Positions 38,717 through 48,518 of a stretch of DNA of 64,000 nt are shown here, one piece after another (the first letter of the stretch is position 1; each line of letters begins with the position of its first letter). The notes below the pieces were generated by a model. The model searched no databases. It was given only the letters and a program-made list of their open reading frames with translations, and was not told the origin of the DNA. Made by a program: the position numbers and the translations under genes. Source of the stretch: Desulfobacterales bacterium (GTDB lineage Bacteria > Desulfobacterota > Desulfobacteria > Desulfobacterales > Desulfosarcinaceae); the NCBI GenBank assembly GCA_016218685.1, contig JACRDD010000035.1, forward strand, positions 30,994 to 94,993. Direction: 5' to 3'.

Positions 38717-39937
38717 ATGCCACGCATTACTGTCGAACAAGCCATCGAAGAGATCGCCGCCGGGAAAATGGTCATCCTGGTGGATGACGAAGACCGCGAA
38801 AACGAAGGCGACCTGACCATGGCCGCCGAGAAAGTCACGCCCGAAGCCATCAATTTCATGGCCAAATACGGACGGGGCCTGATCTGCCTGTCCCTCACCG
38901 GCGAAAAGTGCGACCAACTGGAGTTGCCCTCCATGGTGCGCAACAACACCTCGCCCTTCCAAACCGGTTTCACCGTCTCCATCGAAGCCAAGCGGGGGGT
39001 TACCACCGGCATCTCGGCCGCCGACCGCGCCACCACGATCCTCACCGCCGTAGCTGACGGCGCCAAGGCCAGCGACCTGGTGCGGCCCGGCCACATCTTC
39101 CCCTTACGCGCCCGGGCCGGCGGCGTCATGGTGCGCGTGGGCCAGACCGAAGGCTCGGTGGATCTGGCGCGCCTGGCCGGACTCAAGCCGGCCGGCGTGA
39201 TCTGCGAAGTGATGGACGAGGACGGCACCATGGCCCGCATGCCCACCCTGACCGTATTTGCCGAAAAGCACGGCCTGGGGATCGTCACCATCGCCGACTT
39301 GGTGGAGTACCGCATGCGCAACGAGCTGTTCGTCCACCGGGCGGCCGAAACCATAATCCCCACCGATCACGGCGGCGAGTTCAAGATCATCGCTTTCGAA
39401 AACGATGTGGACGACCTGCTGCACATTGCCTTGGTCAAGGGCAACATCGATCCCGAGAAACCGGTGCTGGTGCGCGTGCACTCCGAGTGCATGACCGGCG
39501 ACATCTTCGGCTCCATGCGCTGCGATTGCGGCGATCAACTGCACCGGGCTATGGCCATGATGGAAAAGGAAGGCACGGGCGTGATCATCTACCTGCGCCA
39601 GGAGGGCCGCGGCATCGGCTTGGTCAACAAGCTCAAGGCCTACGAGTTGCAGCAGAAGCAGGGGCTGGACACGGTCGAAGCCAACCGCCAACTGGGATTC
39701 AAGGACGACATGCGCGACTACGGCATCGGTGCCCAGATGCTGCGCAATATCGGCGTGCGCAAGATGCGCCTGCTGACCAACAACCCCAAGAAGATGGTGG
39801 GCTTGGACGGCTACGGCCTGAGCATCGTCGAGCAGATTCCCATCGAGGTGCCGCCCAACGAATACAATCGCTGCTACCTGGAGTGCAAGAAACTCAAGAT
39901 GGGCCACCTGTTGCAACTGGAAACCAACGGTCATTGA
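38717..39937 (+). CDS. ribBA: DHBP synthase / GTP cyclohydrolase II
   Basis: VILVDDEDRENEGDL; SECMTGDIFGSMRCDCGDQL; YLRQEGRGIGL. Confidence 0.95.
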   Translation: MPRITVEQAIEEIAAGKMVILVDDEDRENEGDLTMAAEKVTPEAINFMAKYGRGLICLSLTGEKCDQLELPSMVRNNTSPFQTGFTVSIEAKRGVTTGISAADRATTILTAVADGAKASDLVRPGHIFPLRARAGGVMVRVGQTEGSVDLARLAGLKPAGVICEVMDEDGTMARMPTLTVFAEKHGLGIVTIADLVEYRMRNELFVHRAAETIIPTDHGGEFKIIAFENDVDDLLHIALVKGNIDPEKPVLVRVHSECMTGDIFGSMRCDCGDQLHRAMAMMEKEGTGVIIYLRQEGRGIGLVNKLKAYELQQKQGLDTVEANRQLGFKDDMRDYGIGAQMLRNIGVRKMRLLTNNPKKMVGLDGYGLSIVEQIPIEVPPNEYNRCYLECKKLKMGHLLQLETNGH

Positions 39938-39993
39938 GCATGCAGGGTTTGAGAAGTAAATATAATTTTAGGATCTTAACTGGAGGATGATCG

Positions 39994-40467
39994 ATGCCCA
40001 ACATCGTCGAAGCCAATTTAGTCGCCCAAGGAAAGAAGTTCGCCATCGTGGTGAGCCGCTTCAATGATTTTATCACCGACAAGCTGGTGGGCGGCGCCGT
40101 GGATGCGCTGACCCGCAGCGGCACCAAAACCGAGGATATCGATATCGTCAAGGTGCCGGGCGCCTTCGAGATCCCGCTGGTGGCCCTCAAGCTGGCCGAA
40201 AAGAAGCGCCATGACGCCGTCATCTGCCTGGGCGCCGTGATCCGCGGGGCCACTCCTCATTTCGACTACGTGAGCGCCGAAGTCTCCAAGGGCGTGGCTG
40301 CGGCCAGCATGGAAACCGGCCTGCCCATCATCTTCGGCGTACTGACCACCGACAATTTGGAGCAAGCCATCGAGCGCGCCGGCAGCAAAGCCGGCAACAA
40401 AGGTTGGGACGCGGCCCTGGCGGCCGTGGAGATGGCCAACCTGATGGGAGCGGTGGAAAAGATCTGA
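39994..40467 (+). CDS. ribH: 6,7-dimethyl-8-ribityllumazine synthase
   Basis: [46 protein letters not shown]. Confidence 0.95.
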   Translation: MPNIVEANLVAQGKKFAIVVSRFNDFITDKLVGGAVDALTRSGTKTEDIDIVKVPGAFEIPLVALKLAEKKRHDAVICLGAVIRGATPHFDYVSAEVSKGVAAASMETGLPIIFGVLTTDNLEQAIERAGSKAGNKGWDAALAAVEMANLMGAVEKI

Positions 40468-40468
40468 T

Positions 40469-40945
40469 ATGGGAACCCGCAGACAAGCAAGAGAACTGGC
40501 CATGCAGGCCCTGTTCAGCATGGACATGAGCTGCGCTTTTTCCGAGCGCAATTTGTCCGAATACTGCCGCTCTTTTCCGCCCGGCAAACGCTTCTATCCC
40601 TTTTTCGAATACCTGGTCACCGGCGTGCTCGACAACAAGGTGCACATCGACGAGGTCATCGAAAGCCATTCCAGCAACTGGAAGATGCGGCGCATGGCCT
40701 GCGTGGACCGCAACATCCTGCGCATCGCCGCATTCGAGATGCTTTACTGCGCCGACATTCCGGCCAAGGTCTCGATCAACGAAGCCATCGACATCGGCAA
40801 GCGCTTCGGCTCGCCCGAATCCGGGGCCTTCATCAACGGCATCCTGGACAGCATCCGCATCGCCATCGAGCAGGGCAAGCTGCAAACCACCCCCACGCCC
40901 ATGCCTTTCATGGATGAAGAACAGGAGGCGGTCAATGGGGATTAA
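40469..40945 (+). CDS. nusB: Transcription antitermination factor NusB
   Basis: GTRRQARELAMQALFSMD; FGSPESGAFINGILDSI. Confidence 0.93.
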   Translation: MGTRRQARELAMQALFSMDMSCAFSERNLSEYCRSFPPGKRFYPFFEYLVTGVLDNKVHIDEVIESHSSNWKMRRMACVDRNILRIAAFEMLYCADIPAKVSINEAIDIGKRFGSPESGAFINGILDSIRIAIEQGKLQTTPTPMPFMDEEQEAVNGD

Positions 40946-40963
40946 GTCAAAGGAAATCCGATC

Positions 40964-41587
40964 ATGATCATACGCTCTATGCCCGTGGGCCCATTGCAGG
41001 CCAACTGCTTCATCGTGGGGTGCGATGCCACCCGCCACGCCGCCGTCATCGATCCGGGCGGCGATGCCGACCGAATCCTGCTGGCCCTGGCCAAAGACAA
41101 GCTGACGCTCAAAGCCATCATCAACACCCACGGCCATTTCGACCACGTGAGCGCCAACAAGGCGCTCAAAAAAGCCTCGGGCGCCGACCTGATGATCCAT
41201 CCCCTGGACGCCCCCATGCTGGCCCAACTGGCCAGGGGCGCGGCCATGTGGGGCATGCGCTCGGAAGATTCGCCGGCCCCCGACCGGTTGCTCCAGGACG
41301 GCGACACGGTGACCGTGGGCCAGATCCAGTTTAAGGTGCTGCACACCCCCGGCCACACCCCGGGCGGCATCTCCCTGCACGCCGACAAAGCGGTCTTCGT
41401 GGGCGACACCCTCTTTGCCGGGTCCATCGGCCGCACCGATTTCCCCGGCGGCGACTTCGACACCCTGATCCGCAGCATCCACACCAAGCTCTTCACCCTG
41501 CCAGACGACACCGCCGTCTACACCGGCCACATGGAAGCCACCACCATCGGCAAGGAGAAGAAGTACAATCCGTTCTGCCGGATTTAG
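40964..41587 (+). CDS. MBL-fold metallohydrolase (glyoxalase II-like)
   Basis: INTHGHFDHVSANKAL; LHTPGHTPGGISLH; FAGSIGRTDFPGGD. Confidence 0.9.
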   Translation: MIIRSMPVGPLQANCFIVGCDATRHAAVIDPGGDADRILLALAKDKLTLKAIINTHGHFDHVSANKALKKASGADLMIHPLDAPMLAQLARGAAMWGMRSEDSPAPDRLLQDGDTVTVGQIQFKVLHTPGHTPGGISLHADKAVFVGDTLFAGSIGRTDFPGGDFDTLIRSIHTKLFTLPDDTAVYTGHMEATTIGKEKKYNPFCRI

Positions 41588-41615
41588 GGACATCGGACCT
41601 TTTGCAATGTTGTAG

Positions 41616-41641
41616 GGGCGATCCTTGTGATCGCCCTTTTT
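41616..41641 (+). terminator. Rho-independent terminator
   Basis: GGGCGATC-cttgt-GATCGCCC-TTTTT. Confidence 0.88.
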
Positions 41642-41653
41642 GTTAACAAACTA

Positions 41654-41813
41654 TCACTCCAGGCTCCATTCATCCGACAACCGCTCGGCTTGTTGCAGCT
41701 CGTCCTCCCTTTCGGGCGAGATTTTCTGTATCGCGGTGAAGACGATTCTGACCGAAGGTCTGGAACAACTGGCCGTCCAGATCGTTACGGTCGGTGACCA
41801 CCACGCTCGCCAA
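41654..41813 (-). pseudogene. Fragments of a type I restriction enzyme HsdR-like gene and a second unidentified coding tail
   Basis: Minus-strand LASVVVTDRNDLDGQLFQTFG (HsdR motif TDRNDLDxQLF) at 41751-41813, followed in another frame by VRIVFTAIQKISPEREDELQQAERLSDEWSLE*. Confidence 0.6.
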
Positions 41814-41899
41814 GGATTTGCATCTAAATAAGACTTAGTTCTTTTTCCAACATGTTATCGATAAACAAACGTCCAAATCACTTTAGCTCCAAAATAGGC

Positions 41900-43309
41900 T
41901 CAAGCCCAGAAAGGGACATAGCGTGCGTAGCGTTTCGAAGCCGCCTCAGGATTGTCGAGCTTAACCAGTCTGGCATCCAAAGCATCCCGCAGGATTCTCG
42001 ATGCCGTCTCGGCCCGTTCTTCGGGCAGTCGGAAGCGTTCTCGCAGACTCTGGTTGGACATTTTTTCACCCATTACGTACCGCAGGCAACAATGTTGATA
42101 ACACGCCCGCACGCGATCCTGCCGGTCCATCTCCTCGAACGGCCTGGGGCCAAATATGGTCACGTTTGTCCGACGATAGCCTGGGCGAAAATCCGGCGCG
42201 GGCAACTGGAATATTTCGGCTGCCTCCACCACACGATCAATACCGCTGCTTTTTTCCTCGCAAATATGACATCGCCGCATCAGGTCCGCCAATCGCTCAT
42301 TGCGTGATTGATAACCGTCAATAAAGCGCTCCACCGGCACCACCGGCTCGCCGGGGCTGGATACTTCAACCCGGTTGACATAGATTTCGACCATTATCGA
42401 TGTTCCGGAGATGGTCAGATCCTGATGGATGAGGGCATTGGCGACCAACTCGCGGATGATGACTTCCGGGACAAGCTTGGTCTCTTTGCGCAAGGCATCT
42501 TCGATAATCTCGTTCTGGGGGAGCTGGTTCATGATAAGCTGCACCAACCCTTGAAAGCCGGTGGCGTAACCCTTCTCCCATGTCTGATCCAGCCGGGTTT
42601 CTAATTTGGATGTGCCGGTATAGACCACTATGCGTGCGGCCTTGCGGGCCAGGTCGGGAAAATCGTCGATCTTTTTGGCGAGCAAAAGGGCGCCGATGCG
42701 GCGGATGGCATACCCGCTGTCGAGGGTGTCAATCAACCGTTCCCGCGAAAGGCGGTCCATGACGCCGTCCCGGTGACTTGGGTAGGGGAGTTTGAGCAGG
42801 TCGAAGAAGGTTTGGGTGTCGAGCAGGGCCACCACGTGCTGGGCCTCCAGACCCCTGCGCGTGTGTTCTTCCAGCCAGCTCGGTTCGCCTTCGGCAAAGA
42901 CCTTGCGCAAATGGTCTTCGCTCATGGGTACCAGCGCCCCGCCGGCGCGCATCAGGTACTTGCCGTCCAGATGATAGGCGGTGCCCCGGGGTCGCGACGG
43001 GATCGTGAACACCAGCACGCGGCCATCCGGGTGGCCCACTTCTTCGATTTCCACCCGGAATCCGAGGGCGTGAAAAAGCTTCTCCGCCATGGCCACCGGA
43101 TCGCGGAACGCCTTGGTTCCCACCACCGGCCGCGGCGGCTTGTCGCCGATGCCCAGCAGCAATCGCCCGCCTCCTTCGTTGGCCAAGGCCACGCAATACT
43201 CGTAAAGCTTTTGGTTGTCGAACTGCGCTTTGGCCTCCTTGAACTATAGCCGCTGGTGTTCCGAAGGGGTTTGCCGCCAGAGGTCGATTTGTTGGGGGGC
43301 GGTGGTCAT
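41900..43309 (-). pseudogene. AlbA_2/AAA_4 (Schlafen-like) ATP-binding/transcriptional regulator interrupted by one in-frame amber codon
   Basis: ORF 41900-43192 (ANEGGGRLLLGIGD...) continues in frame upstream to ATG 43309 as MTTAPQQIDLWRQTPSEHQRL*FKEAKAQFDNQKLYEYCVALANEGGG; TAG at 43244-43246 replaces the expected acidic residue of the (E)FKxA motif. Confidence 0.8.
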
Positions 43310-43605
43310 GTAATCACCCTGCTCTCATCCATTAAAAAGTGCACGATTCCATAGATGCTTGTCTAAAGCCCTCAGAAATTGCCGTTCGTCTTGTTTTATA
43401 GGATGAGGATTCCTGAAGTTGCTGAAAAGTATTTGGAAAATAGAACAAGTAAGGGCTTCGGCGCAAGCAATAATTCAGCAAGATCGGGAGAATATACGAT
43501 GGGGTGAAAGCAAGACTTACCCCTATGGCGCTCGTGGCCCTTTGCCGATTCATGGCGATGCCGCCCCGTTGTATTTGCCACCGGAATCCAGTATATGCAC
43601 CGGTT

Positions 43606-44685
43606 ATGGCCATTGAAATCAAACGTAGATTAACGCGCTTAATTCATGTGGGGCCGGTGGCCGTGGGGGGCGGGGCGCCCATCACGGTGCAGTCCATGAC
43701 CAATACGCCGACCCAGGATGTGGCTGCCACGGTGGCCCAGATCGTGCGCCTTACGGCGGCCGGGTGCGAGATCGTGCGCGTGGCCGTGCCCGATGAGGCC
43801 GCGGCCGAGGCGGTCGCGGCCATCAAGGCCGGCATAAAGATTCCCTTGATCGCCGACATCCACTTCGACTACCGCCTGGCCCTGGCGGCGGCAAAGGGCG
43901 GCGCCGACGGCTTGCGCATCAATCCGGGCAACATCGGCGGCCGAAAGAAGGTGCAGGCCGTGGTGGATTGCGCCAGGGATCTGGGGTTGCCCATCCGCAT
44001 CGGCGTCAACAGCGGCTCGTTGGAAAAGGAGCTGTTGCAGCGCTATGGCGGTGCCACGGCCGCGGCCATGGTGGAGAGCGCCCTGGGGCATGTGGCCCTG
44101 CTGGAAAAGGCCGGTTTTCATGAGATCAAGATTTCGTTGAAAGCCTCGGATGTGCTGCGCACCGTGGAGGCCTACCGCCTGCTGGCCGAGCGCGTGGATT
44201 ACCCGCTGCACGTGGGCGTCACCGAGGCCGGGTCGCTTTACGCCGGCACGGTCAAGTCGGCCTTGGGCATCGGCATGCTGCTGGCCGAAGGCATCGGCGA
44301 CACCTTGCGGGTTTCACTGACCCGCGACCCGGTGGAAGAAGTCCGCGTGGGCTTCGAGATCCTCAAAGCCCTGAATATCCGCCGCCGGGGCCCGGAGATC
44401 ATCTCCTGCCCCACCTGCGGCCGCTGCAACATCAACCTGATGGAGGTTGTGGATCAGGTGGAAAAGGCCCTGCTCACCCACGTCGCGCCGGTCAAGCTGG
44501 CCATCATGGGGTGCGTGGTCAACGGCCCGGGCGAGGCGCGCGAAGCCGACATCGGCGTGGCCGGCGGCCAGGGTCAGGGTATTCTCTTTAAGAAGGGCAA
44601 GGTCGTCAAAAAAGTGCCCCAGGAGCAGTTGGTGAAAGTACTTTTGCAGGAAGTGGATCGATGGGAAAAAGAGCATAAAAAATAA
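43606..44685 (+). CDS. ispG: 4-hydroxy-3-methylbut-2-enyl-diphosphate synthase
   Basis: PITVQSMTNTPTQDVAATV; ISCPTCGRCNINL; GCVVNGPGEAREADIGVAGG. Confidence 0.95.
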   Translation: MAIEIKRRLTRLIHVGPVAVGGGAPITVQSMTNTPTQDVAATVAQIVRLTAAGCEIVRVAVPDEAAAEAVAAIKAGIKIPLIADIHFDYRLALAAAKGGADGLRINPGNIGGRKKVQAVVDCARDLGLPIRIGVNSGSLEKELLQRYGGATAAAMVESALGHVALLEKAGFHEIKISLKASDVLRTVEAYRLLAERVDYPLHVGVTEAGSLYAGTVKSALGIGMLLAEGIGDTLRVSLTRDPVEEVRVGFEILKALNIRRRGPEIISCPTCGRCNINLMEVVDQVEKALLTHVAPVKLAIMGCVVNGPGEAREADIGVAGGQGQGILFKKGKVVKKVPQEQLVKVLLQEVDRWEKEHKK

Positions 44686-44699
44686 AAAGGACTTTTGTT

Positions 44700-46220
44700 A
44701 TGGCCCAAAAAGTTAAAACCGCGATTACTCCGACTCGCGAAGAAGATTACCCCGAATGGTACCAGCAGGTGGTCAAGGCCGCGGACATGGCCGAAAACTC
44801 GCCGGTGCGCGGCTGCATGGTGATCAAGCCCTGGGGCTATGCCTTGTGGGAGAACATCCAGCACGAGTTGGACGATATGTTCAAGGCCTCGGGCGTGAAG
44901 AACGCCTACTTCCCGCTGTTCATTCCCCTGCGCTTCCTGGAAAAGGAGGCCGAGCACGTGGAGGGTTTCGCCAAGGAGTGTGCCGTGGTGACCCACCACC
45001 GCCTGGAAAAGGGACCCAATGGTGGGCTGGTGCCCGGCGGGCCGCTCACCGAACCTTTAGTGGTGCGGCCGACCTCCGAGACGATCATCGGCGACGCCTT
45101 CGCCAAGTGGGTGACCAGCTACCGCGACCTGCCGCTGCTCATCAATCAATGGGCCAACGTGGTGCGCTGGGAGATGCGCACGCGCATTTTTCTGCGCACC
45201 AGCGAGTTTCTCTGGCAGGAGGGGCACACGGCGCATGCCACGGCCCAGGAGGCCCGGGACCGCACCAGCATGATGTTGACGGTCTACGCCCGCCTGGCCG
45301 AAGAGTTGCTGGCCATGCCTGTGCTCCGGGGCAGTAAATCGCCGGCCGAGCGCTTTCCCGGCGCCGTGGACACCCAGTGCATCGAGGCCATGATGCAGGA
45401 CCGCAAAGCCTTGCAAGCCGGAACCTCCCATTTTCTCGGGCAGAATTTCGCCAAGGCCTCGGGCATCCGCTTCCAGAATGCGGAAGAGAAAGAAGAGTTG
45501 GCCTGGACCACCTCCTGGGGCGCCTCCACGCGCCTGATCGGCGGGGTGATCATGACCCACGGCGACGACGACGGCCTGGTGCTGCCGCCCCGCATAGCGC
45601 CCGCCCAGATCGTGCTGCTGCCCATCGCCCACAAGGAAGAGGATCGCCCCAATGTCATGGCGTATGTCGACCAGTTGGCGGCCGAGTTGGGCCAGACCCT
45701 CTACCATGGCCGGCCCCTGCGGGTGGAGGTGGACCGCCGCGACATCGGCGGTGCCCGGGGCTGGGAGTGGATCAAGAAAGGGGTGCCCCTGCGCCTGGAG
45801 ATCGGTCCGCGCGACATCGCAAGCGATGCGGTCTTTGTCGGCCGCCGCGACAAGGCCCACAAAGAGAAGAGCGCCATGGGCCGCGCCCAGTTCATCGCCC
45901 AGGTGGGCGGCCTGCTCGACGAGATCCAGGCCAACCTGCTGGCCCGCGCCCGGGCCTTCCGGGAGGCCAACACCCGGCCCATCGATGACCGCGGCGAATT
46001 TTATGCCTATTTTACCCCCCAGAACGCCGAGAAGCCCGAGATCCACGGCGGCTTCGCCATGGCCCACTGGTGCGGCGCGGCCGAGTGCGAAGGCAAGATC
46101 AAGGAGGATCTGACGGTGACGGTCCGCTGCATCCCCTTCGATGCCCCCGAGGAGGCGGGGCGCTGCATCTGCTGCGGCAAGGAGAGCCGGCGGCGGGTGG
46201 TGTTCGCGAAAGCTTATTAG
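44700..46220 (+). CDS. proS: Prolyl-tRNA synthetase, archaeal/eukaryotic-like (short) type
   Basis: VRGCMVIKPWGYALWENIQ, RTSEFLWQEGHTAHA, C-terminal CICCGKESRRRVVFAKAY. Confidence 0.93.
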   Translation: MAQKVKTAITPTREEDYPEWYQQVVKAADMAENSPVRGCMVIKPWGYALWENIQHELDDMFKASGVKNAYFPLFIPLRFLEKEAEHVEGFAKECAVVTHHRLEKGPNGGLVPGGPLTEPLVVRPTSETIIGDAFAKWVTSYRDLPLLINQWANVVRWEMRTRIFLRTSEFLWQEGHTAHATAQEARDRTSMMLTVYARLAEELLAMPVLRGSKSPAERFPGAVDTQCIEAMMQDRKALQAGTSHFLGQNFAKASGIRFQNAEEKEELAWTTSWGASTRLIGGVIMTHGDDDGLVLPPRIAPAQIVLLPIAHKEEDRPNVMAYVDQLAAELGQTLYHGRPLRVEVDRRDIGGARGWEWIKKGVPLRLEIGPRDIASDAVFVGRRDKAHKEKSAMGRAQFIAQVGGLLDEIQANLLARARAFREANTRPIDDRGEFYAYFTPQNAEKPEIHGGFAMAHWCGAAECEGKIKEDLTVTVRCIPFDAPEEAGRCICCGKESRRRVVFAKAY

Positions 46221-46337
46221 GGGAAGTGACAATTGAGCCGGATAGGCGCTATAATGGCGCCAGTTGAATTCAGGAACCGATCGCGTGCCTGCATCTATTC
46301 AAGGGTCGGCGATTCAACGAATCGATAATGGCAACCT

Positions 46338-48482
46338 ATGATTCGAATCAACGACATCATCGATAAGATCACCGACTACAACCCCGATGCCGATTTGGAT
46401 CTCATCGACCGGGCCTACATCTTTTCGGCCAAGGTGCACGACGGCCAGGTGCGCCTCTCGGGCGAGCCGTACCTTTCTCATCCCCTGGAGGTGGCCAGCA
46501 TCCTGGCCGACATGAAGCTGGACATGGTCAGCGTGGCCGCCGGCTTGCTGCACGATGTCATCGAAGACACCCATGCCACGGCCGAAGAGATCGGCGCCAT
46601 GTTCGGCGCCGAGGTGCGCCACATCGTCTCGGGCGTCACCAAGTTGAGCACCTTGCCCTTTTCCAGTGCCGAGGCGCGCGAGGCCGAGAGCATCCGCAAG
46701 ATGCTGCTGGCCATGGCCGACGACATCCGGGTGGTGTTGATCAAGCTGGCCGACCGCATGCACAACATGCGTACCCTGCAATATCACTCCAGCGAGGCCA
46801 AGCAGCGCAAGATCGCCCAGGAGACGCTGGACATCTATGCCCCCATCGCCGCCCGCCTGGGGATCTACTGGATCAAGAACGAGCTGGAGAATATCTCATT
46901 CAAGTACACCCTGCCGGCCGAGTATACGTTTATCGAAAGCCAGGTGGATAAAGGCAAGGAGGAGCGCGAAAAGTACATCCAAACGGTCAAAGCCCTGATC
47001 CAGCGGAAAATGGCCGAGAACAGCCTGCCGTGCGAAGTATTGGGCCGCTACAAGAATTACTACAGCATCCACCAGAAGATGACCACCCAGAACCTGGATT
47101 TTGACGAAATCTACGACATCATCGCTTTTCGCATCATCCTGGAAACCATCCCCCAGTGCTACGAGGCATTAGGGCTGGTGCACTCCCTCTGGCGGCCCAT
47201 CGCCAAGAAGTTCAAAGACTACATCGGCATGCCCAAGCCCAATATGTACCAGTCGCTGCACACCACCGTGATCGGGCCGTTCGGCGAACGCATGGAGGTC
47301 CAGATCCGCACCCGGGAGATGGATCAGGTGGCCAAATCGGGCATCGCGGCCCACTGGAGCTACAAGGAGGGCAAGACCGCCGATCCCAAGACCGCCGAGA
47401 CCTTTGCCTGGGTGCAGAACATCGTGGAGAACCAGGCCTCCATCAAAGACCCCAACGAATTTCTCGAAAACGTGCGCATCGATCTGTTCCCCGACGACAT
47501 CTACGTCTTCACTCCCAAGGGCCAGATCAAGTCTCTGCCCAAGGGGGCCACGCCCGTGGATTTTGCCTATGCCATCCATTCGGAGGTGGGCGATCAATGC
47601 GTGGGGGCCAAGGTCAACGGCCGCATGGTGCCGCTCAAGTACCAGTTGCAGACCGGCGAGAGCGTGGCCATCGTCACCCAGAAGGGCCACCAGCCCAGCA
47701 AGGATTGGCTCAGCTTCGCCAAGACCGTCAAGGCGCGCTCCAAGATCCGCCAGTGGATCAAGACCCAGGAGAAAGAGCGCAGCCTGACCCTGGGCCGCGA
47801 AATGTGCGAAAAGGCCTTCCGCAAGGTGCGCCTCAACTTCAATGCATTTCTCAAGACGCCCGAAATGGACAAGGCGGTGGAAAGCTTCGGGCTCAAGTCC
47901 CTGGACGATCTGATCATCGCCATCGGCTATGGCAAGATCACGCCTCTGCAACTGGTGCGCAAATTGATGCCCAAAACCGAGGAGCAAGAGGATCAACTCT
48001 CCTTGCTCAACCGGATCATGGGACGGGTGCGCAAGAAGAAAAGCGGCAGCGGTGTGGTGGTCAAGGGAGCCGACGACATTCTGGTGCGTTTCGGCAAGTG
48101 CTGCCAGCCGGTGCCGGGCGACAAGATCGTCGGTTACATCACCCGCGGGTTCGGCGTGACCGTGCACCGTGCCGGTTGCGTCAATGCCGTTAAAACCAAC
48201 CCCGAGCGGCTCATCGAAGTGGTGTGGGACGCCGCCACGCGCGAATCCTTCCCGGTCAAGATCAAGGTGCGCGCCATGGACCGCGTGGGGCTGCTGGCCG
48301 ACCTGGCCTCCAGCATGAGCAAAGGCAGTGCCAACATCCTTTCCGCCAACACCCAGACCGACAACGACAAGATGGTCTCTTGCTATTTCACCCTGGAAGT
48401 CGCCAACACCGACCAGCTCGGCCAACTCGTGGCCGCCCTCAAGAAGATCAAGAACGTCTTGGAAGTCGAGCGCGTCGGGTAA
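46338..48482 (+). CDS. Bifunctional (p)ppGpp synthetase/hydrolase (RSH)
   Basis: HD domain LLHDVIEDT; synthetase MPKPNMYQSLHTTVIGPFG; TGS and ACT regions. Confidence 0.95.
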   Translation: MIRINDIIDKITDYNPDADLDLIDRAYIFSAKVHDGQVRLSGEPYLSHPLEVASILADMKLDMVSVAAGLLHDVIEDTHATAEEIGAMFGAEVRHIVSGVTKLSTLPFSSAEAREAESIRKMLLAMADDIRVVLIKLADRMHNMRTLQYHSSEAKQRKIAQETLDIYAPIAARLGIYWIKNELENISFKYTLPAEYTFIESQVDKGKEEREKYIQTVKALIQRKMAENSLPCEVLGRYKNYYSIHQKMTTQNLDFDEIYDIIAFRIILETIPQCYEALGLVHSLWRPIAKKFKDYIGMPKPNMYQSLHTTVIGPFGERMEVQIRTREMDQVAKSGIAAHWSYKEGKTADPKTAETFAWVQNIVENQASIKDPNEFLENVRIDLFPDDIYVFTPKGQIKSLPKGATPVDFAYAIHSEVGDQCVGAKVNGRMVPLKYQLQTGESVAIVTQKGHQPSKDWLSFAKTVKARSKIRQWIKTQEKERSLTLGREMCEKAFRKVRLNFNAFLKTPEMDKAVESFGLKSLDDLIIAIGYGKITPLQLVRKLMPKTEEQEDQLSLLNRIMGRVRKKKSGSGVVVKGADDILVRFGKCCQPVPGDKIVGYITRGFGVTVHRAGCVNAVKTNPERLIEVVWDAATRESFPVKIKVRAMDRVGLLADLASSMSKGSANILSANTQTDNDKMVSCYFTLEVANTDQLGQLVAALKKIKNVLEVERVG

Positions 48483-48518
48483 CCCGACGCGCTATTTTCT
48501 AAGGCCGCCGATGGCGGG

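Noticed and set aside
43332-43622. 96-aa minus-strand ORF upstream of ispG
   Set aside because: No RBS, no recognisable family, overlaps the ispG start; probably non-coding
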